DNA of 64,000 nucleotides from Gammaproteobacteria bacterium (GTDB lineage: Bacteria > Pseudomonadota > Gammaproteobacteria > Pseudomonadales > Pseudohongiellaceae), in assembly GCA_029244985.1 (NCBI GenBank), contig JAQWQD010000028.1, positions 1 to 64,000 of the forward strand, written 5' to 3'. The first letter of the stretch is position 1, and each line of letters opens with the position of its first letter. A program made the translations under genes and the position numbers. The notes beneath the pieces were generated by a model. The model saw only the letters and a program-made list of their open reading frames with translations, was not told where the DNA came from and did no database searches. This document shows, piece by piece, positions 32,075 to 42,504 of this stretch.

Positions 32075-34459
32075 TTATTCTAAGGATTTTTTCAAAGCGT
32101 CAGTGATTACGCTACTTGCGCGTAAACTTCTTAACAACGTTGGAATATTATCGGTTATATTTACATTTAAGTTAATTGGCTGGCCGCCATTCATGTCAGG
32201 GTTGAAACCTTGTAATTGGACTTCCATTGTTAGATCTCCATTATTATCGTAGTCCACTTCGGTATTCATAGTTTGATACTGATAATTCGAGAGTGCGTCA
32301 TTGACTAACTGAATGCTAGGATTTCCGCTAGAGAGAGGATTAGTTGGGGTATAGCGGATAGTCCCGCCGGGGTTTATCGCCCCTACCAAACCTTCTTCGA
32401 TAGTTATGCCATTATCAGAAATTATTAAGGGCAGGTAGCCACTTATTAATCCGTCTACTGCGACCCCGGGGTAATCAGCAAAGTCTACGATGGACTCCAG
32501 ATCTAGGCTAGTCATTACGACTGCGAGTTGGTTCTCAGCATTGGCAGCGGTGAAATTAAAATCGGAAATGGTTATATTGCCCCCTAAGACTTCTGAATTT
32601 AGATCCTTAAGATAATAGTCACCTAGGGCGGTATTGAATCCATAGTTCCAATTGATTTGTTCAATCGCAAGACCAGTATCTAGCTTTGTAATAGAGGCGC
32701 TCTGTTCATCTAAAGTTCTGAGGCCTAGTGGGTTGGTAATTTCAGCGGTTAATTCCGAAGTCAGTTTGACAAAGAAATTATCTTCAACGAATCCACTGAG
32801 CTCCGCAAGATTAAAATTAATCTGACCTGCATAGAGCCTAGTTTTATCTTCTTGTTGCTTCCAAGTTATAGATGCTTTGCCGGAGAGACTCCCCGAAAAA
32901 ACATCTCCTTTTACTAGACGCTGACTGGTTAAAGAAGATAGAGGGACTAGATCGCCAAACTGGAACTCCCTTAAATCAATCTCTAAAGATCCCTGGCTAT
33001 TTTGCAAATTATGGTTAGCAAGAATAGCTGTATCTACTTGATTATTAGTGCGCAGCATAAGCGATGTAGAAATAGATTTGTCATGAAATTCAATGTTTCC
33101 GAATAGTCTTGGTTCGATTAAAGAAATTTGGTCAAGCTCGATCTCAAGGTTTTGTGAGTTGAGGTAAGCGCCCACTTGAAGGCGGTCATTAAATGAAGCA
33201 ACAATATTGTCGAGAGATGCCTCGATAGAAGTTTGGACTGCTCCATATTCTAAAGAAGGAACTGTAACTCGAAGCTGCGAAGGCGAAAGCCGAATTTCTG
33301 AGCCATTCAGAACTGCCTGGAAATTCCCTTTGGCGGTTGCCGAAGCTACCCTTATCTGATCAAAACTTAAGTCTTCTAGTTGAGCTGAAATATCTCCGAC
33401 GACTTCACAATTCTCAAAACTTTCACACTGAATAGAAACTCCATCTAAACGGCCCTCGAAATGTGCTTCCAGGGGGCTTTGTAATTCTGTCGTAAGTAAC
33501 ACATCTGACAATGTTGCACGGAATCCAGTCAAAGGTTGTGAGTTGACAGCTATTGTCAGTGGCAGATTAATTTTGGTAGTTGAAGTAAAGTTATTCGAGA
33601 ACACAATGGATTGGTCTGCTTCAGAGTCGATAATGGTTAGAACTTCGTTGAGCGTGATTGTGCTGCTTAAATTTGAGATTTGCGCATGAGTTTCCAGCTG
33701 CAGTGCTTGATTATTGGAAGAAATACCAGCTAAAAGCTCTGCTTGGGCCAAGAAGTGTAAAAATGCATCGGGAACAATAATACTGTTTGCAGTGACCGTT
33801 GCATCATCTTCTTTGATGACTATGTTGATGTCTGACTTAGCGATACTTGTTTCAGGTTCAGAGATAGAGGAAAAAATTATTTCTGCGGTGACAACTTCAA
33901 AATCGGTTGTATCAATTGAAGACGTAATCAGATAAGAGGGAGATTCTTCAGCCTGAAGGCGGGTATTAAGTTCGATGGCTCCTTGATCAAGTGTTATATT
34001 GCCTGTTGCGAAAAAATTCTGAAAATCTAGCTCGTAGGAAAAAACAGTTAGCAGGTCTACTGGTAGGCTCTTTATCTGATTTTGAAGTTGATAAATATCG
34101 AAGTTACTTAGGCCATTATTTCCTTCATTTTCTTCACCGCTGATTTCATTGAAAGATATTTTCATCGAATCAATGTCTAAAAAGGATAATCTTCCTCTTA
34201 ATAGTTCGAATAATGAGAAGCTAGAATTCAGCGAATCAATCAAGATGCTGTAGCGAGAGGAATTTATTTCTATAGATTCCAGGCTGACTGAGGTCGGAGA
34301 AATACTTAACCCGGCTACATTGCTTAACCGTATGTCACGATCATTCAAGACATGATTTGATATTGATACAAGGGGTGCTGTTGGCGCGGCGCGTAACAGA
34401 CCAACAATCAAGACAACAAATAGAAGAAGCCCTATAAGGCTGCGCCTTAGAATTTTCAT
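32075..34459 (-). CDS. ydbH: YdbH-like AsmA-family inner-membrane-anchored protein
   Basis: N-terminal TM, long beta-rich body with dicarboxylate-like C-terminus; operon with ynbE-ydbL. Confidence 0.85.
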   Translation of the reverse strand: MKILRRSLIGLLLFVVLIVGLLRAAPTAPLVSISNHVLNDRDIRLSNVAGLSISPTSVSLESIEINSSRYSILIDSLNSSFSLFELLRGRLSFLDIDSMKISFNEISGEENEGNNGLSNFDIYQLQNQIKSLPVDLLTVFSYELDFQNFFATGNITLDQGAIELNTRLQAEESPSYLITSSIDTTDFEVVTAEIIFSSISEPETSIAKSDINIVIKEDDATVTANSIIVPDAFLHFLAQAELLAGISSNNQALQLETHAQISNLSSTITLNEVLTIIDSEADQSIVFSNNFTSTTKINLPLTIAVNSQPLTGFRATLSDVLLTTELQSPLEAHFEGRLDGVSIQCESFENCEVVGDISAQLEDLSFDQIRVASATAKGNFQAVLNGSEIRLSPSQLRVTVPSLEYGAVQTSIEASLDNIVASFNDRLQVGAYLNSQNLEIELDQISLIEPRLFGNIEFHDKSISTSLMLRTNNQVDTAILANHNLQNSQGSLEIDLREFQFGDLVPLSSLTSQRLVKGDVFSGSLSGKASITWKQQEDKTRLYAGQINFNLAELSGFVEDNFFVKLTSELTAEITNPLGLRTLDEQSASITKLDTGLAIEQINWNYGFNTALGDYYLKDLNSEVLGGNITISDFNFTAANAENQLAVVMTSLDLESIVDFADYPGVAVDGLISGYLPLIISDNGITIEEGLVGAINPGGTIRYTPTNPLSSGNPSIQLVNDALSNYQYQTMNTEVDYDNNGDLTMEVQLQGFNPDMNGGQPINLNVNITDNIPTLLRSLRASSVITDALKKSLE

Positions 34460-34705
34460 GTGGAGTTGATGTTTAAGCTCAAAGTTGGCCTATTCGACGG
34501 TGCTTATTAAGTAGACTGAGAACTTGATCTTAAGTTTCATGGTAATAGTGTACTTAAGTGATCGGCCAAATCATTCTTTCCTTCCCTTAAATTAATAAAG
34601 AGTTAGGTTCTTTTCAACGAATCAAAAGATGCGGATCCCAATTTACTCTACCTTTAGAGATAGTCTGAGAAATTCTTCTATGGGTTCGACTTAGATACGT
34701 AAAGC

Positions 34706-34739
34706 AAAAAAAAAGGCCCACTTTCGTGAGCCTTTTTTT
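34706..34739. terminator. Bidirectional terminator-like hairpin
   Basis: AAAAAAAAAGGCCCAC-TTTC-GTGAGCCTTTTTTT. Confidence 0.75.
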
Positions 34740-34761
34740 ATACTTATTGTGGACAGCCTGT

Positions 34762-37700
34762 TTACAGCCTATAAGTTCCACCTATGAAGATCATACGACC
34801 GCGAGGACTCGTAGGGAACGCATTTTCAGTCATGAACGGGTCTTCTTCGTTCAGATTCCTTATGCCGCCGTAAAGAGTGACTTCATCGCTATAGTTGTAA
34901 CTGGCGCTGATATTGTGAATCCAGGTTTCATCCATAAAAACCTTCTTACCATATAAGGTTTCAGCGGTTTCTATCTCAAGCGTGCCAAGCAGCATTTCAC
35001 CAAGGTACTGCGACTGGAAGGAAACATTAATGTCACCATAGTCCCAGCTCAGGTAGACATTACCCGCCTCTTCTGGGCGCAGGATTTGCCCGAGCTGTGG
35101 GTTTACTTCACTTAAATCTGCAGGGTTTGTATAGAAATCAATTTCATTTACTTTTGTTCCCTGAACAGTTGCCCCGAAGTTGTGAGCACCAATACTGAAA
35201 TCATAGCTTAGCGCTAGATCGATACCGCTGGTTTCTAGGGTGGCAAAGTTAATGTCAGTAGAGGTTAGGAAGTTGAAGCCGCCATGTTGCATAGACGTGG
35301 AGTCAGCGTTGCGAGTAAACAAATTACAGAAGGCACCATTTAGAGCCTTTTCTTTATAGCAACCATCCACAATATCCTGAGCAGATACTGAAGAAATAGC
35401 ATCTTCGATTTCAATCTCCCAGTAGTCGACAGTGAAGCTTAGACCTTCCAGAAAATTTGGCTGGTAAACTAACCCGTACGTTATTGTATCTGCTGTTTCT
35501 TCTGTTAAGTTGCGGTTACCGCCGGCAACACCGCCAAAGGAAGCAGAAAGCGGGTCGGCAAACGCGTAGTTACCGCTACTGTCGAATGGGTCAACGCCAA
35601 TAGCCTGTAAAGACGTCACACAGTTACTCTGGTAGTTGGCTGCCAAGCCAGGTTGATCACCTGCCAAAGCTGTAATCTGCGCTGCATCACAAGGGTCATT
35701 AGGTCGGTAGTTTTGGCCGATTGCCGGACCAAACAATTCAGTGATATTCGGTGCGCGAACCGCTTGAGACAGACTGCCGCGGAATGCGAGATCATCGATA
35801 GGCGCCCATACCATACTAGTCTTCCAGGATGTGCTGTTGCCTATAGTTGAGTAATCTGCAATGCGGCCCGCAGCATCTACTGTTAGCTCTCGAACAAAAG
35901 GGAGATCAGAAAGTAATGGTAGGGAAACTTCAAGAAACACGTCAGTCGTATCGTACTTGCCGGTCTCATTCTTGTTGCCGAGTTGCGGTCTGAACACCAA
36001 GTTAGAGTTATCAGAATGCTCTTCCAAAAGTGTTCCAGCTGCAAATGGGGATCCAGCAGGAATTACACCAAGCTGCCACGAATCGTACTTGGCAGTTGCC
36101 TTTTCTTCACGCCACTCGATTCCAGTCGCGAATCCAATCGGTCCTCCGGGAAGATTAACAAAATTCTCGGTATCTCCGACTAATGAAGCAGCAAAAACAG
36201 TTTGTTCCAACTGTAAACTATTCCAAGTAGGGGTAGTAACCCATGCGGCTGCTTCGGGAGTAATTCCTCCTTGTCCAGCCCAGATATTGATCGGCACACA
36301 GTCTCCTGCCCCTGGAGTGAAGGAGAAGTAGCCAGCGTCGTAGGAAGGAATTTTAAATGGAGTATTCATTGCAGCAGCAGTTGGATCAACATCTGCGCGG
36401 CAAGCTGGTTGGCCAGTTGCAGGATCAGTTACAGCGTCAACTCCCGCAAACCATCTATCGTTGATAACTGATCCAGTGGTATTCCTCTCCTGGTCGAAAC
36501 GTCCATAATTGGCGCTGGCTTCCCAGCTCCAACCGTTGTCTAACTCACCTTCAAGTCCAGCTACTAAGCGATACGTATCTCGCTCTGTTGTCGTATGCGA
36601 ATCAAAGAAGATAGGGTCAACTGTATTAGCAACGGCTCCAGTTTGATTGGCTACCCCTTGGATAAATGAGGGTAGGTAAGGATTATCTTTAAAACCAACC
36701 ATTAAATCCCAAAAAGAGTTTGGTCGTGAGTCAGTATCAGTCTCCTGAGTCACGTATTTTAATTCACCGAATAGAGTCGTCTGATCAGTTAGGTCATAGT
36801 GTGACAGCATATTAAGTGTAAGCTTCTCATCGGGCAGAAGTATGTCGAAGTTATCGTTCCCATAGACATTCCAAGAGTCACCTCCGAAACCTGCAAAATT
36901 GCCTGCTACCAATCCGTCTTGAATCGGCGCATAGGATCCGTCTGGGCCTATATTCCAGCAACCACCAACAACACCAAAGGCGCCTGCTCCAAATGAGGAG
37001 TTGTAACCGGTAAAAGAATCTAGACAGTCGGGATTTCCATTACCGTCTAGATCAATTGGCGTTGCCGCATCGAACCCAGAAAAGGTTAAGGGATTACCTG
37101 GAATTATGTATCCATAGCCTGAAGTAAACGGGAAGGTTCGCTGAGGCAGGACTGCCCTTTGGGGAGCGTTAGCTGCCCTGTTTATCAATGCAGATTCTGC
37201 TGCTGTTAAGGATGGGGCAGAGCCGAACTGGCTAGTGTAATCAGAGGTAAAAGCTGACGCAGTAGGAATTGTTAAACCAAAATTAGTTAAGCCTGTATTG
37301 GCATAGTTATAGTACTGCGCAAAATTCGGAGTAGCCGAACCAATTTCGCCCTGCTGGAAGCGCAAGTCTGGGTTCACCCAATTGTTAGCAGAGCCTATCG
37401 AATAGTTGGAACGCTCGCCCATTGTTAGGCCATCGTCGTTTCTAATATCTAATGCCACAGTTACATTTCCGCGGCCATTGTCAAAATTTTCTCCAAACAC
37501 AACAGATAGAGCGCTTTGCTCTCCATCACCACGGTCTGAAAGGCCATAGTTTGCGTTAACTTCAATGCCTTCAAAATCATCTTTAAGTATGAAGTTAACT
37601 ACACCACTTACAGCATCTGCACCGTATACCGCCGAAGCACCGCCGCTCAAAACTTCGACTCGCTCAATTAGGGGCATTGGGATGGACCCCACGTCAACGG

Positions 37701-38106
37701 CGGAAGATCCTTGAAGTCCGCCAACATGGCGTCGGCCATCTACTAGCACCAATGTTCTGTTGGCTCCTAGGCCACGCAAATTCAACGTGTTTTGCCCATC
37801 AATTCCGCCATCGATAGATTGTTCTGCAGTTACAGAGGTTAATAAAGCAGGTATGTCATTAACTACATCTGCTATGGAAAATTCACCAGACCTGCGGATA
37901 TCCTCGGCGTTAACTGATTGAACAGGCAATGCACCAGTTAGGTTAGAATCCCTTGAAATTCTCGAGCCAGTGACGATGACTTCTTCAATCAATTCGTCCT
38001 GAGCAACGACTTGACCACTAAAAGGAAGCGCGCTTGCAGCGAAGAGCGCTACAGCACCGCCATTTACTTGGTGGCGGAAGTTTTTCTTCTTCATGTTGAG
38101 CCCCAT
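34762..38106 (-). CDS. TonB-dependent receptor (large Oar/peptide-type)
   Basis: LIEEVIVTGSRISRDSNLTG TonB box-like; plug domain (GLGANRTLVLVDGRRHVGGLQG, VEVLSGGASAVYGADAVSGVVNFIL); C-terminal barrel ending RMIFIGGTYRL. Confidence 0.93.
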   Translation of the reverse strand: MGLNMKKKNFRHQVNGGAVALFAASALPFSGQVVAQDELIEEVIVTGSRISRDSNLTGALPVQSVNAEDIRRSGEFSIADVVNDIPALLTSVTAEQSIDGGIDGQNTLNLRGLGANRTLVLVDGRRHVGGLQGSSAVDVGSIPMPLIERVEVLSGGASAVYGADAVSGVVNFILKDDFEGIEVNANYGLSDRGDGEQSALSVVFGENFDNGRGNVTVALDIRNDDGLTMGERSNYSIGSANNWVNPDLRFQQGEIGSATPNFAQYYNYANTGLTNFGLTIPTASAFTSDYTSQFGSAPSLTAAESALINRAANAPQRAVLPQRTFPFTSGYGYIIPGNPLTFSGFDAATPIDLDGNGNPDCLDSFTGYNSSFGAGAFGVVGGCWNIGPDGSYAPIQDGLVAGNFAGFGGDSWNVYGNDNFDILLPDEKLTLNMLSHYDLTDQTTLFGELKYVTQETDTDSRPNSFWDLMVGFKDNPYLPSFIQGVANQTGAVANTVDPIFFDSHTTTERDTYRLVAGLEGELDNGWSWEASANYGRFDQERNTTGSVINDRWFAGVDAVTDPATGQPACRADVDPTAAAMNTPFKIPSYDAGYFSFTPGAGDCVPINIWAGQGGITPEAAAWVTTPTWNSLQLEQTVFAASLVGDTENFVNLPGGPIGFATGIEWREEKATAKYDSWQLGVIPAGSPFAAGTLLEEHSDNSNLVFRPQLGNKNETGKYDTTDVFLEVSLPLLSDLPFVRELTVDAAGRIADYSTIGNSTSWKTSMVWAPIDDLAFRGSLSQAVRAPNITELFGPAIGQNYRPNDPCDAAQITALAGDQPGLAANYQSNCVTSLQAIGVDPFDSSGNYAFADPLSASFGGVAGGNRNLTEETADTITYGLVYQPNFLEGLSFTVDYWEIEIEDAISSVSAQDIVDGCYKEKALNGAFCNLFTRNADSTSMQHGGFNFLTSTDINFATLETSGIDLALSYDFSIGAHNFGATVQGTKVNEIDFYTNPADLSEVNPQLGQILRPEEAGNVYLSWDYGDINVSFQSQYLGEMLLGTLEIETAETLYGKKVFMDETWIHNISASYNYSDEVTLYGGIRNLNEEDPFMTENAFPTSPRGRMIFIGGTYRL

Positions 38107-38505
38107 TATATAACGTTAATTAGCATGTTCACGGTATACCGCGAAGAACCGCGTATTATAGGTGTATGCTAGGGAGATTCAAAGTTAGCTTAGTGATAAA
38201 TGAACCAAATTTACCTGTTTTTAGGCTAATTTTAGCCACATAGGCCTTTATTTGAGAATCTAACTACGTCAGAGTTCTAATTTCAACTAGCATAAGAATC
38301 TTTAATAAATCGGGGAGAGGTGTTCAATTGAACCAAAATAGTGCAGAAAATTTGAGCATTGATAGCATTATTGCCTCAAGATTCCAAAAAAAAGGAGCAT
38401 TAGTTAATTTTTTGCTTAAGGGTTACATAATGAGCGTTAAGCGCTTTTTCTGAATTCACTGGTCCAGAAGTTTTTAACTAAAATTTAATTTGAAGGTGTC
38501 AGCTT

Positions 38506-40458
38506 GTGAGAATGTTCAATTTCATTTTTTTTGTTAGTGGCTTAATGTTTCAGCCATTAGTTTTAGCTCAACAAAACCCCTTGTCCGAGCTTTCCTATGT
38601 CGCGCCAGAAAATGAACCGATAGTCGTTGGTCAGGCTGGAGATAATCCTGCGGACATAGGTAGATATCTCTTAGCCCGAGGCGCGCGGTCTGCTCGTGTA
38701 TCCCCCGATGGAAACTCAATTGCATTTAGTTATTCGGTGACTGGGGCGCCGCAGCTTTGGACTCTGTCAACTAATAAGGGTCAGATGAAACAATTAACAT
38801 TTGGTAACGGTATTACCTTTTTCCGGTGGGCTCCAGATAGTACACGTCTTTTATATGGCGCTGATAACGACGGCAATGAACAAGAATCCTACGCGCTGAT
38901 AAACGTTGATGGCGGTGATGAAAAAATAGTACGGCCTCCTGTCTCTGGTGGATTTAGGTCGTTTGGAGATTTCTCTGCAGATGGGCGGACAATTTATTTT
39001 GCTTCTACCGAGAGAAACGGATTAGATTTTGATATTTATAAAGCCGATCTCGAATCTGGAGCAAGTGAATTATTGTTTGAAGGAACTTACGGGTATTACG
39101 CTCGCTCGCTTTCTCCTAACGGCAGATATTTGCTTGTTAGTGAAACTGTGGGTGAGGATGGAGACAATCTTTATCTTTTAAATACATCGTCTACTGAATT
39201 AACTACGATCTCTGCGCCAGAGTCTAGAGCAAATCATGCCGATGGTGGCTTCGCCTGGTTGCCAGATAGTTCAGGATTTTACTTAACCTCAAATCTTAAT
39301 CGGGAGTTTAGCGCAGTGGTTAAGTACGATTTAAGTAGTGCTCGATTTTCAACTATCGAATCGACTAGTCATGATGCGGCTAACATTGAGTTATGTGGCG
39401 AAACTAGTGGTTTTTTAGCCTGGACAGAGAACATTGACGGTTTCCACGAACTCAAAGTCCGGAATTTATCGACAGGCAGTAATGTTGAAACGCCGAGGCT
39501 TCCAGAAGGGACTTATAACATCAGTTGTTCGGCCAAATCATCCAAACTGGTAATTACTACCAATGGGTGGCGGACGCCTGGCGATATTCACACCTGGGAT
39601 ATTAATAACGGAGAATTTCAACAGAGTTTCGAATCAAACCTGGCAGGATTAGATCCTGAGCGACTGGTCCGCCCCGAAAGTATTCGGATTACTGCGCGAG
39701 ACGGAGTTGAGTTACAAGGCTTGCTGTATTTGCCAGATACTAGCTCCAGAACTGAAGCAGGAGCGCCTCCAGTAGTATTTGAGGTTCATGGTGGTCCCTC
39801 GAGGCAATCTGTCGCTAATTTTGATGCTGTTGTTCAGTATCATGTTGACCGGGGAGTGGCGGTATTCGAGCCCAATGTCAGAGGTTCTTCCGGTTTTGGA
39901 CGAACTTATGTCACTCTCGATGACCGCACGAATCGCCTGGACAGTGTAAGGGATTTAATCGATATGTTGCAGTTCTTTGAAAACGATGGAAGAGTGGATT
40001 CAGAAAGGGCAGCAGTATCTGGGCAATCTTATGGTGGCTATATGGTGAACGCTGTTCTTGCTGCTTACCCTGGATATTTTAAAGCTGGAGTTTCCCGTTA
40101 TGGTGTTGCAGATTGGGTCACGGCCTTGGAAATTGCATCACCTGCCCTAAAGGCTTCTGACCGCATAGAGTATGGAGACATCACTTTGCCTGAGTGGCGC
40201 AGTTTCTATGAAGTAAATTCGCCTATCGCCCAGGCGGATCGAATCAATGTGCCGGTAATGTACTCCCATGGCGTAATGGATCCACGTATCGATATGGATG
40301 AAACAGAAACTATGGTTCGAGCATTGCGTGAAAACGACGTTGAAGCACCCTATATCCTGATACCGGATGAGGGCCACGGTTGGCGAAAAATGTCGAATCG
40401 CTTGTTTTACTACCGAAGGCAGGCAGAATTTCTCGAATCGCAGCTTGGTGTTGAATAG
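38506..40458 (+). CDS. S9 family (prolyl oligopeptidase-like) serine peptidase
   Basis: TolB-like N-terminal propeller; GQSYGGYMVNAVLAAYPGYFKAGVSRYGVADW, HGVMDPRID, DEGHGW. Confidence 0.93.
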   Translation: MRMFNFIFFVSGLMFQPLVLAQQNPLSELSYVAPENEPIVVGQAGDNPADIGRYLLARGARSARVSPDGNSIAFSYSVTGAPQLWTLSTNKGQMKQLTFGNGITFFRWAPDSTRLLYGADNDGNEQESYALINVDGGDEKIVRPPVSGGFRSFGDFSADGRTIYFASTERNGLDFDIYKADLESGASELLFEGTYGYYARSLSPNGRYLLVSETVGEDGDNLYLLNTSSTELTTISAPESRANHADGGFAWLPDSSGFYLTSNLNREFSAVVKYDLSSARFSTIESTSHDAANIELCGETSGFLAWTENIDGFHELKVRNLSTGSNVETPRLPEGTYNISCSAKSSKLVITTNGWRTPGDIHTWDINNGEFQQSFESNLAGLDPERLVRPESIRITARDGVELQGLLYLPDTSSRTEAGAPPVVFEVHGGPSRQSVANFDAVVQYHVDRGVAVFEPNVRGSSGFGRTYVTLDDRTNRLDSVRDLIDMLQFFENDGRVDSERAAVSGQSYGGYMVNAVLAAYPGYFKAGVSRYGVADWVTALEIASPALKASDRIEYGDITLPEWRSFYEVNSPIAQADRINVPVMYSHGVMDPRIDMDETETMVRALRENDVEAPYILIPDEGHGWRKMSNRLFYYRRQAEFLESQLGVE

Positions 40459-40613
40459 TATTTTTTCATATTTTGTTATCGAAAATTTAGACCATTACTC
40501 TAAAGTCCCTGCGAATTTTAGTGCAACACCTGTTAGATAAAAGTGGATTCTAGTTTAAAAACAAGACATTCATTAAGTTAAAAGGTCGTGTGGCTAGAGC
40601 AGCTTTCTATGTC

Positions 40614-41117
40614 TCAATCGGGAGAGGGCGCTGCGTTACCTTTTAGGGTATTCAACTCCACTGCTTCAAAGGCTTTGTTCTCTTTCATTACCACGTAGGA
40701 ATTAATAGTAACCTGGTAGCTACTAGCACTAACCAGCTGATCATTAATCTCTAAGTAACGATTCATGTCAGCACAAATTATGCGAATTAAAAAGTCTGAT
40801 TCACCGCTAACGGTATAACACTCCACGATTTCAGGAACTGAGGCGATTAGACTTTCAAATGTCTTGAATTCTTGCTGTGTATGATTTTTGAGGGAAACCG
40901 TGGCGATGCACATGATGTGTCGAGCGATGCGCGAGAGGTTTATTCGGGCGTGATAAGATTGGATGACTTGTTCTTTTTGGAGTCGACGCACCCGCTGTAA
41001 ACACGAGCTGGGAGATAAACATACTTTCTCTGCCAGGTCTTGATTAGTAATGCGACCATCTCGCTGCAATGTCTGCAATATCTTCAGGTCGATCTTGTCG
41101 ATTTTCAGCTCTGTCAT
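40614..41117 (-). CDS. Lrp/AsnC family transcriptional regulator
   Basis: LKILQTLQRDGRITNQDLAEKVCLSPSSCLQRVRRLQKEQVI HTH plus RAM domain. Confidence 0.93.
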   Translation of the reverse strand: MTELKIDKIDLKILQTLQRDGRITNQDLAEKVCLSPSSCLQRVRRLQKEQVIQSYHARINLSRIARHIMCIATVSLKNHTQQEFKTFESLIASVPEIVECYTVSGESDFLIRIICADMNRYLEINDQLVSASSYQVTINSYVVMKENKAFEAVELNTLKGNAAPSPD

Positions 41118-41167
41118 TGGGGCAAGTTCTTTAAAATAGTCCGGATTATTGCCAAACCTAGATTTGG

Positions 41168-41189
41168 CCGAATTATATTCGGATAATTC
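41168..41189. promoter_or_regulatory. Overlapping perfect inverted repeats in the AsnC-astC divergent intergenic region
   Basis: CCGAAT-TAT-ATTCGG (41168-41182) overlaps GAATTAT-ATTCGG-ATAATTC (41170-41189). Confidence 0.6.
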
Positions 41190-41290
41190 TGCAAATAAAA
41201 CAGCTTATTTATCAGTTAGAAAAAGATAGATAAGTCCTTTGGTTACGTTCTTGGTACTCTATTGCTAAATATTATTCGCTGGAGGTTAAA

Positions 41291-42499
41291 GTGTCTGACA
41301 ATGCCATTGAAACTGGATTTCAAACAGATCCAAGAGCTGCCCTGTGGCCCAACTATAGTCCTCCTGGTGAGCTAGTTTTTAGGCGCGGTAGTGGCAGTGA
41401 GTTGTTTACGGAGGAAGGCTTGGCTTATCTCGACTTTCTCTCAGGTATCGCGGTAACGAGTTTTGGTCATTCCCACCCGCATTTAGTGTCTGCGCTTACG
41501 AATCAAGCGAACGATCTTTGGCATCTGTCAAATGTGTTTCGCATACCCGCCGCAGAGGAATTGGCGCGACGTTTGGTTGCGGTTAGCTTTGCAGATAGTC
41601 TCTTCTTAGCTAACTCGGGCACCGAAGCAGTTGAAGCGGGTATAAAAGCAATTCGGGGTTATCAAGCATCAAAAGGACATCCCCAGCGAACGCGGATAAT
41701 AGGGTTTAGCGAGAGCTTTCATGGTCGGTCATTGGCTGCGCTAGCCGCCGCTGGCAACCAGGCACATATGAAAAATTTTATTCCGGGTGACTATGGCTTT
41801 GATCATGTGCCTTGGGAAGATCTTGCCGCACTAGACAGTGCAATTGATGCTGAAACAGCTGGCATAATACTGGAGCCCATTCAGGGTGAGGGCGGCATAC
41901 GGCCAATCAACAAAGAGTTTCTGGAATCAGTACGGAAACTCTGTGATGAGCATGGCTTGTTACTTATGTTTGATGAAGTTCAGTGTGGAGTTGGTCGTTC
42001 AGGGCATTTATTTGCTCATGAAAATTTCGGCGTATTTCCAGATGTAATGGCACTTGCTAAAGGTTTGGGAGGAGGTTTCCCAATTGGTGTTTGTCTTACC
42101 ACCAAGGCTGTCGCAGAGCCAATGGTTGTTGGCACTCATGGCAGCACCTTTGGGGGGAACTCGTTAGCAGCAGCCGTGGGGAATGCGGTTCTAGATTTAG
42201 TACTTGAAAACGGTTTGCTGGATGACGTTAAAACAAAGAGTCAGTTCTTTGTTCAGGCATTGGAGCAGCTAATCAATAAGCACCCTAACAAGATTGAATC
42301 AGTTCATGGTTTAGGTTTTATGCTTGGCGTCAAATGCGTCGTTCCCAGTGCTGAATTATTAGTGGCATTGCGCGACAAGCAATTACTCGTTGGTAAATCT
42401 GGATCAAACATGATCAGACTTTTGCCGCCGTTGAATGTTTCTCGAGAACACCTTGAAAAAGCGATTTCTATCATGGATGAAACTCTAGGAGAAATGTAG
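41291..42499 (+). CDS. astC: Succinylornithine/acetylornithine aminotransferase (class III PLP)
   Basis: EPIQGEGGIRPINKEFLESVRKLCDEHGLLLMFDEVQCGVGRSG; cluster with astA/D/B (GTG start). Confidence 0.88.
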   Translation: MSDNAIETGFQTDPRAALWPNYSPPGELVFRRGSGSELFTEEGLAYLDFLSGIAVTSFGHSHPHLVSALTNQANDLWHLSNVFRIPAAEELARRLVAVSFADSLFLANSGTEAVEAGIKAIRGYQASKGHPQRTRIIGFSESFHGRSLAALAAAGNQAHMKNFIPGDYGFDHVPWEDLAALDSAIDAETAGIILEPIQGEGGIRPINKEFLESVRKLCDEHGLLLMFDEVQCGVGRSGHLFAHENFGVFPDVMALAKGLGGGFPIGVCLTTKAVAEPMVVGTHGSTFGGNSLAAAVGNAVLDLVLENGLLDDVKTKSQFFVQALEQLINKHPNKIESVHGLGFMLGVKCVVPSAELLVALRDKQLLVGKSGSNMIRLLPPLNVSREHLEKAISIMDETLGEM

Positions 42500-42504
42500 A
42501 GAAA

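Noticed and set aside
35861-36331. 156-aa plus-strand ORF inside the TonB-dependent receptor gene
   Set aside because: Antisense shadow of a well-supported 1114-aa receptor; composition is not protein-like.
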